From: a bacterium
Lineage (GTDB): Bacteria > Krumholzibacteriota > Krumholzibacteriia > JACNKJ01
Length of the DNA: 6,877 bases
Assembly (NCBI GenBank): GCA_014382085.1
Contig: JACNKJ010000084.1
Coordinates: 1 to 6,877 of the forward strand
Direction of reading: 5' to 3'
A model generated the notes under the pieces. It was not told where the DNA came from. It saw nothing but the letters and a program-made list of their open reading frames with translations, and did no database searches. The position numbers were made by a program, and so were the translations under genes. Of this stretch, positions 5,365-6,877 are shown piece by piece; position 1 is the stretch's first letter; every line of letters starts with the position of its first letter.

Positions 5365-6348
5365 TCAGGACATTAACGAGTCCAGCAAACGCTCCACCAC
5401 ATCATCCGTGCTCACACCCTCCGCCTCGGCGTTGAAGTTCGTCACCAGGCGATGCCTGAGCACCGACGGCGCAACCTCGCGTACATCATCCAAGCTCGGT
5501 ACGGGTCGGCCTTCAAGCGCAGCCAACGCCTTGGCGCCTAGTATCAAGTACTGCCCCGCTCTCGGCCCTGCGCCCCAACTCACGAACTCCTTCACGAAGT
5601 CTGGCGCATCGTCGCCGGGTCTCGTCGAACGTGCCAACTTCACGGCGTACTGCACCACCTGCTCTGCCGCGGGAATCCGCCGCACCAACTTCTGAAGCTC
5701 GATGATATCTGCGGCGTTCAAACTCGGGCTTAGTTCGGGCAACTCGCCCACCGTGGTGCGCTCCACAATCGCCACTTCCTCGGCCTCGCCGGGATATCCC
5801 ACGCGAATATTGAACATGAAGCGGTCCAGCTGCGCCTCGGGCAGGGGATAGGTTCCCTCCTGCTCAATAGGATTCTGCGTTGCGATCACATAGAAGGGCT
5901 CATCCAGCGTGAAGGTCTGCCCGGCGGCCGTCACCTGATGCTCCTGCATGGCCTGCAGCAGCGCGGCCTGGGTTTTGGGTGGCGTGCGGTTGATCTCGTC
6001 GGCCAAGACCACATTGGAAAACACCGGTCCCTTCACGAAACGGAAGATGCGCTTGCCCGTGCTCTTGTCCTCTTCGAGAATCTCCATACCCGTGATGTCG
6101 CTGGGCATGAGGTCGGGCGTGAACTGGATGCGGTTGAAGTTCAGATCCAGCACCCGCGCCAGAGTGCTCACCAGCAGGGTCTTGGCCAGGCCCGGCACGC
6201 CCACCAGCAGGCTGTGCCCGCCGGCGAAAAGCGCGATCAGCATTTCGCGGACCACGTCGTCCTGCCCTACGATGACCTTGGCGATTTCGGTCTTCAGGGT
6301 GCTGTGGGCCGCGTGAAGTTTGTCCAGACGTTCGATATCGTTGCTCAG
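5365..6348 (-). CDS. MoxR-family AAA+ ATPase (probable CTG start)
   Basis: A 327-residue MoxR ATPase, complete for its family if begun at the CTG at 6348. Motifs by that numbering: Walker A GVPGLAKT (50-57), Walker B LADEINR (115-121), sensor I ATQNP (156-160) and LPEAQLDRF (169-177), followed by the C-terminal lid domain. MoxR proteins act as chaperone-like ATPases, usually with a DUF58 protein and VWA-domain partners, in activating enzymes or envelope stress functions. The conserved N-terminal segment (SNDIERLDKLHAAHSTLK, then VIVGQDDVVREM) is encoded upstream of the first normal start codon (GTG at 6255), and the only start-like codon with an SD is CTG, seven bases after GGGAGG. The in-frame upstream stop (TGA, 6379-6381) rules out a longer protein. 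No DUF58 gene follows; the downstream DNA is the 776-base regulatory zone. Confidence 0.93.
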   Translation of the reverse strand: MSNDIERLDKLHAAHSTLKTEIAKVIVGQDDVVREMLIALFAGGHSLLVGVPGLAKTLLVSTLARVLDLNFNRIQFTPDLMPSDITGMEILEEDKSTGKRIFRFVKGPVFSNVVLADEINRTPPKTQAALLQAMQEHQVTAAGQTFTLDEPFYVIATQNPIEQEGTYPLPEAQLDRFMFNIRVGYPGEAEEVAIVERTTVGELPELSPSLNAADIIELQKLVRRIPAAEQVVQYAVKLARSTRPGDDAPDFVKEFVSWGAGPRAGQYLILGAKALAALEGRPVPSLDDVREVAPSVLRHRLVTNFNAEAEGVSTDDVVERLLDSLMS

Positions 6349-6355
6349 GGCGGTG

Positions 6356-6361
6356 CCTCCC
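6356..6361 (-). promoter_or_regulatory. Shine-Dalgarno site that sets the CTG start of moxR
   Basis: GGGAGG on the minus strand lies seven bases before CTG (6348-6346). No ATG, GTG or TTG occurs in this frame between the predicted transcription start and codon 32, so this site decides the start. Confidence 0.7.
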
Positions 6362-6377
6362 GGTTGGTTCGTGCCGG

Positions 6378-6406
6378 ATCATAACGACACACCCCGCGCG
6401 GGTCAA
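6378..6406 (-). promoter_or_regulatory. Sigma-70-type promoter of moxR
   Basis: On the minus strand TTGACC (6406-6401), a 17-base spacer and TATGAT (6383-6378) match the consensus at 5/6 and 5/6. Transcription should start near 6371, giving a leader of about 20-25 bases that contains the SD. The -35 box occupies the loop of an inverted repeat and the spacer is its second arm, so a palindrome-binding regulator would block polymerase directly. Confidence 0.7.
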
Positions 6407-6422
6407 TCGCGCGGGGTGTGTC
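6386..6422. repeat. Perfect 15-bp inverted repeat overlapping the moxR promoter
   Basis: Arms 6386-6400 (GACACACCCCGCGCG) and 6408-6422 are exact reverse complements with a seven-base loop (6401-6407). As RNA from the upstream DUF2846-like gene it would form a very stable GC-rich hairpin, though without a U-run; as DNA it is a good operator candidate around the -35 box. It may do both. Confidence 0.85.
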
Positions 6423-6444
6423 AGTATTGCACGCTGATGACACT

Positions 6445-6471
6445 TTTGGAAAGCAATGCATGCTCTCCAAA
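6445..6471 (-). terminator. Hairpin just after the DUF2846-like gene
   Basis: Arms 6445-6454 and 6462-6471 pair over 10 bp with a seven-base loop. The one mismatch in DNA becomes a G-U pair in minus-strand RNA, which suggests an RNA hairpin read from the gene ending at 6482. It begins 10 bases after the stop codon. It lacks a proper U-run, so termination is plausible but not certain. Confidence 0.35.
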
Positions 6472-6481
6472 GTTCTTCCCC

Positions 6482-6799
6482 TTATCGCGAGAATCTAAGA
6501 TTCGATAGCTCTTCTAGCGCCACATTCTTCATCACAGATTCGACCCAGGCGTTGTCACTTGCCCCAACTGTAACCTTATAGAAAAGTTCGGATCGTTCCC
6601 TTATTTTGACATCCCAAACTTGGTTCTTGCTGGTCCAAGTAGGATACGTATTTGAGAGAACGATCGTATATTCTCCCACTGGTAGACGAAAATAGTCAAA
6701 ACCACCATTTTTCAGCGTACCGACCAGTTCGTTATTTATATAGATGAGTGGATACCCCCCTCCACCGGTAAAAGCCTTGAGTCGATAGATAGTCAACAC
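6482..6799 (-). CDS. DUF2846-like small beta-rich protein
   Basis: A 105-residue reading frame with the pattern of DUF2846-type proteins: LTIYRLKAF (2-10), then PLIYINNELVGTLKNGGFDYFRLPVGEYTI, a short beta-rich module usually found in exported or lipid-anchored proteins of unknown function. The listed start is GTG, which falls right at the first beta strand, has no usable SD (AGGAG overlaps the codon) and leaves no signal peptide. The frame is also open upstream to the window edge, but there it reads as arginine-rich non-coding-like sequence, while a neighbouring frame looks coding and stops within the GTG region. Either translation is coupled to the upstream gene, or a frameshift separates this module from its own N-terminal part. 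Confidence 0.65.
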   Translation of the reverse strand: MLTIYRLKAFTGGGGYPLIYINNELVGTLKNGGFDYFRLPVGEYTIVLSNTYPTWTSKNQVWDVKIRERSELFYKVTVGASDNAWVESVMKNVALEELSNLRFSR

Positions 6800-6877
6800 T
6801 CCTGATCCAGCTTTACTTTCAGGCAGGCCGAAGCCGACTTGACGAAGTAACCTTTGCCGATCTCTATGGCGAAGTCG
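6793..6877 (-). CDS. C-terminal tail of a gene running off the right edge
   Basis: Twenty-seven codons and TGA (6795-6793) in a frame with GC-rich third positions and a protein-like sequence (DFAIEIGKGYFVKSASAC, then LKVKLDQEC). The stop overlaps the GTG of the DUF2846-like frame by seven bases. Too short to identify. It may be the preceding gene of an operon, or the front half of the same protein separated by a frameshift. Confidence 0.5.
   Translation of the reverse strand, partial: DFAIEIGKGYFVKSASACLKVKLDQEC

Noticed and set aside
5900..6406. 168-codon minus-strand ORF and overlapping plus-strand ORFs over moxR
   Set aside because: High-GC shadow frames; the arginine/glycine/histidine-rich translation is typical of an out-of-frame reading of MoxR.
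1..6877. CRISPR array, tRNA, rRNA, insertion sequence or integrase
   Set aside because: No regularly spaced repeats, no tRNA-like cloverleaf or rRNA sequence recognised by eye, and no transposase or integrase motifs in any frame.

Overview
The window reads as a piece of an uncultured bacterial genome, most likely from the Fibrobacterota-Chlorobiota-Bacteroidota superphylum or a neighbouring candidate phylum such as Eisenbacteria, Krumholzibacteriota or Latescibacterota. The evidence is a C-terminal FlgD-Ig/type IX-like sorting domain with the LYQNLPNPFNP signature at the left edge, together with a TPR-sensor sigma-54 activator and a 60-67% GC MoxR gene. This lineage call is inference; there is no rRNA or other marker gene.

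Layout. Bases 1-656 (+) hold the C-terminal end of a secreted, surface-sorted protein whose front is lost or frameshifted. Bases 657-776 hold a perfect 16-bp inverted repeat that overlaps the probable promoter of an AAA ATPase/DUF4143 gene (777-1946, +). This gene converges, with a 3-base gap, on a 798-residue TPR-AAA+-Fis sigma-54 activator (1950-4346, -). Two bases upstream of the activator is a 79-residue exported small protein (4349-4588, -). A 776-base stretch without any long gene follows (4589-5364). It is not empty: it carries two tandem GTCCG-N6-CGGAC palindromes exactly 21 bp apart, a good sigma-54 -24/-12 match, and behind it a 39-codon Trp-rich micro-ORF with a strong ribosome binding site. 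Next come moxR (5365-6348, -), which appears to start at CTG, and its promoter, whose -35 box sits in the loop of a 15-bp inverted repeat. The window ends with a DUF2846-like gene (6482-6799, -) overlapping the tail of another gene that runs off the right edge.

How the parts may work together. The centre (1950 to about 5300) looks like a self-contained sigma-54 regulatory module: a TPR sensor fused to an enhancer-binding AAA+ domain, an exported small protein in the same transcript, a paired palindrome with enhancer-site geometry, and a sigma-54 promoter in front of a tiny peptide gene. TPR domains of RRNPP-type regulators bind short peptides encoded beside them, so a peptide-responsive sigma-54 circuit is a reasonable but unproven hypothesis. 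The DUF4143 ATPase and moxR are not obviously linked to it; each has its own palindrome-overlapped promoter.
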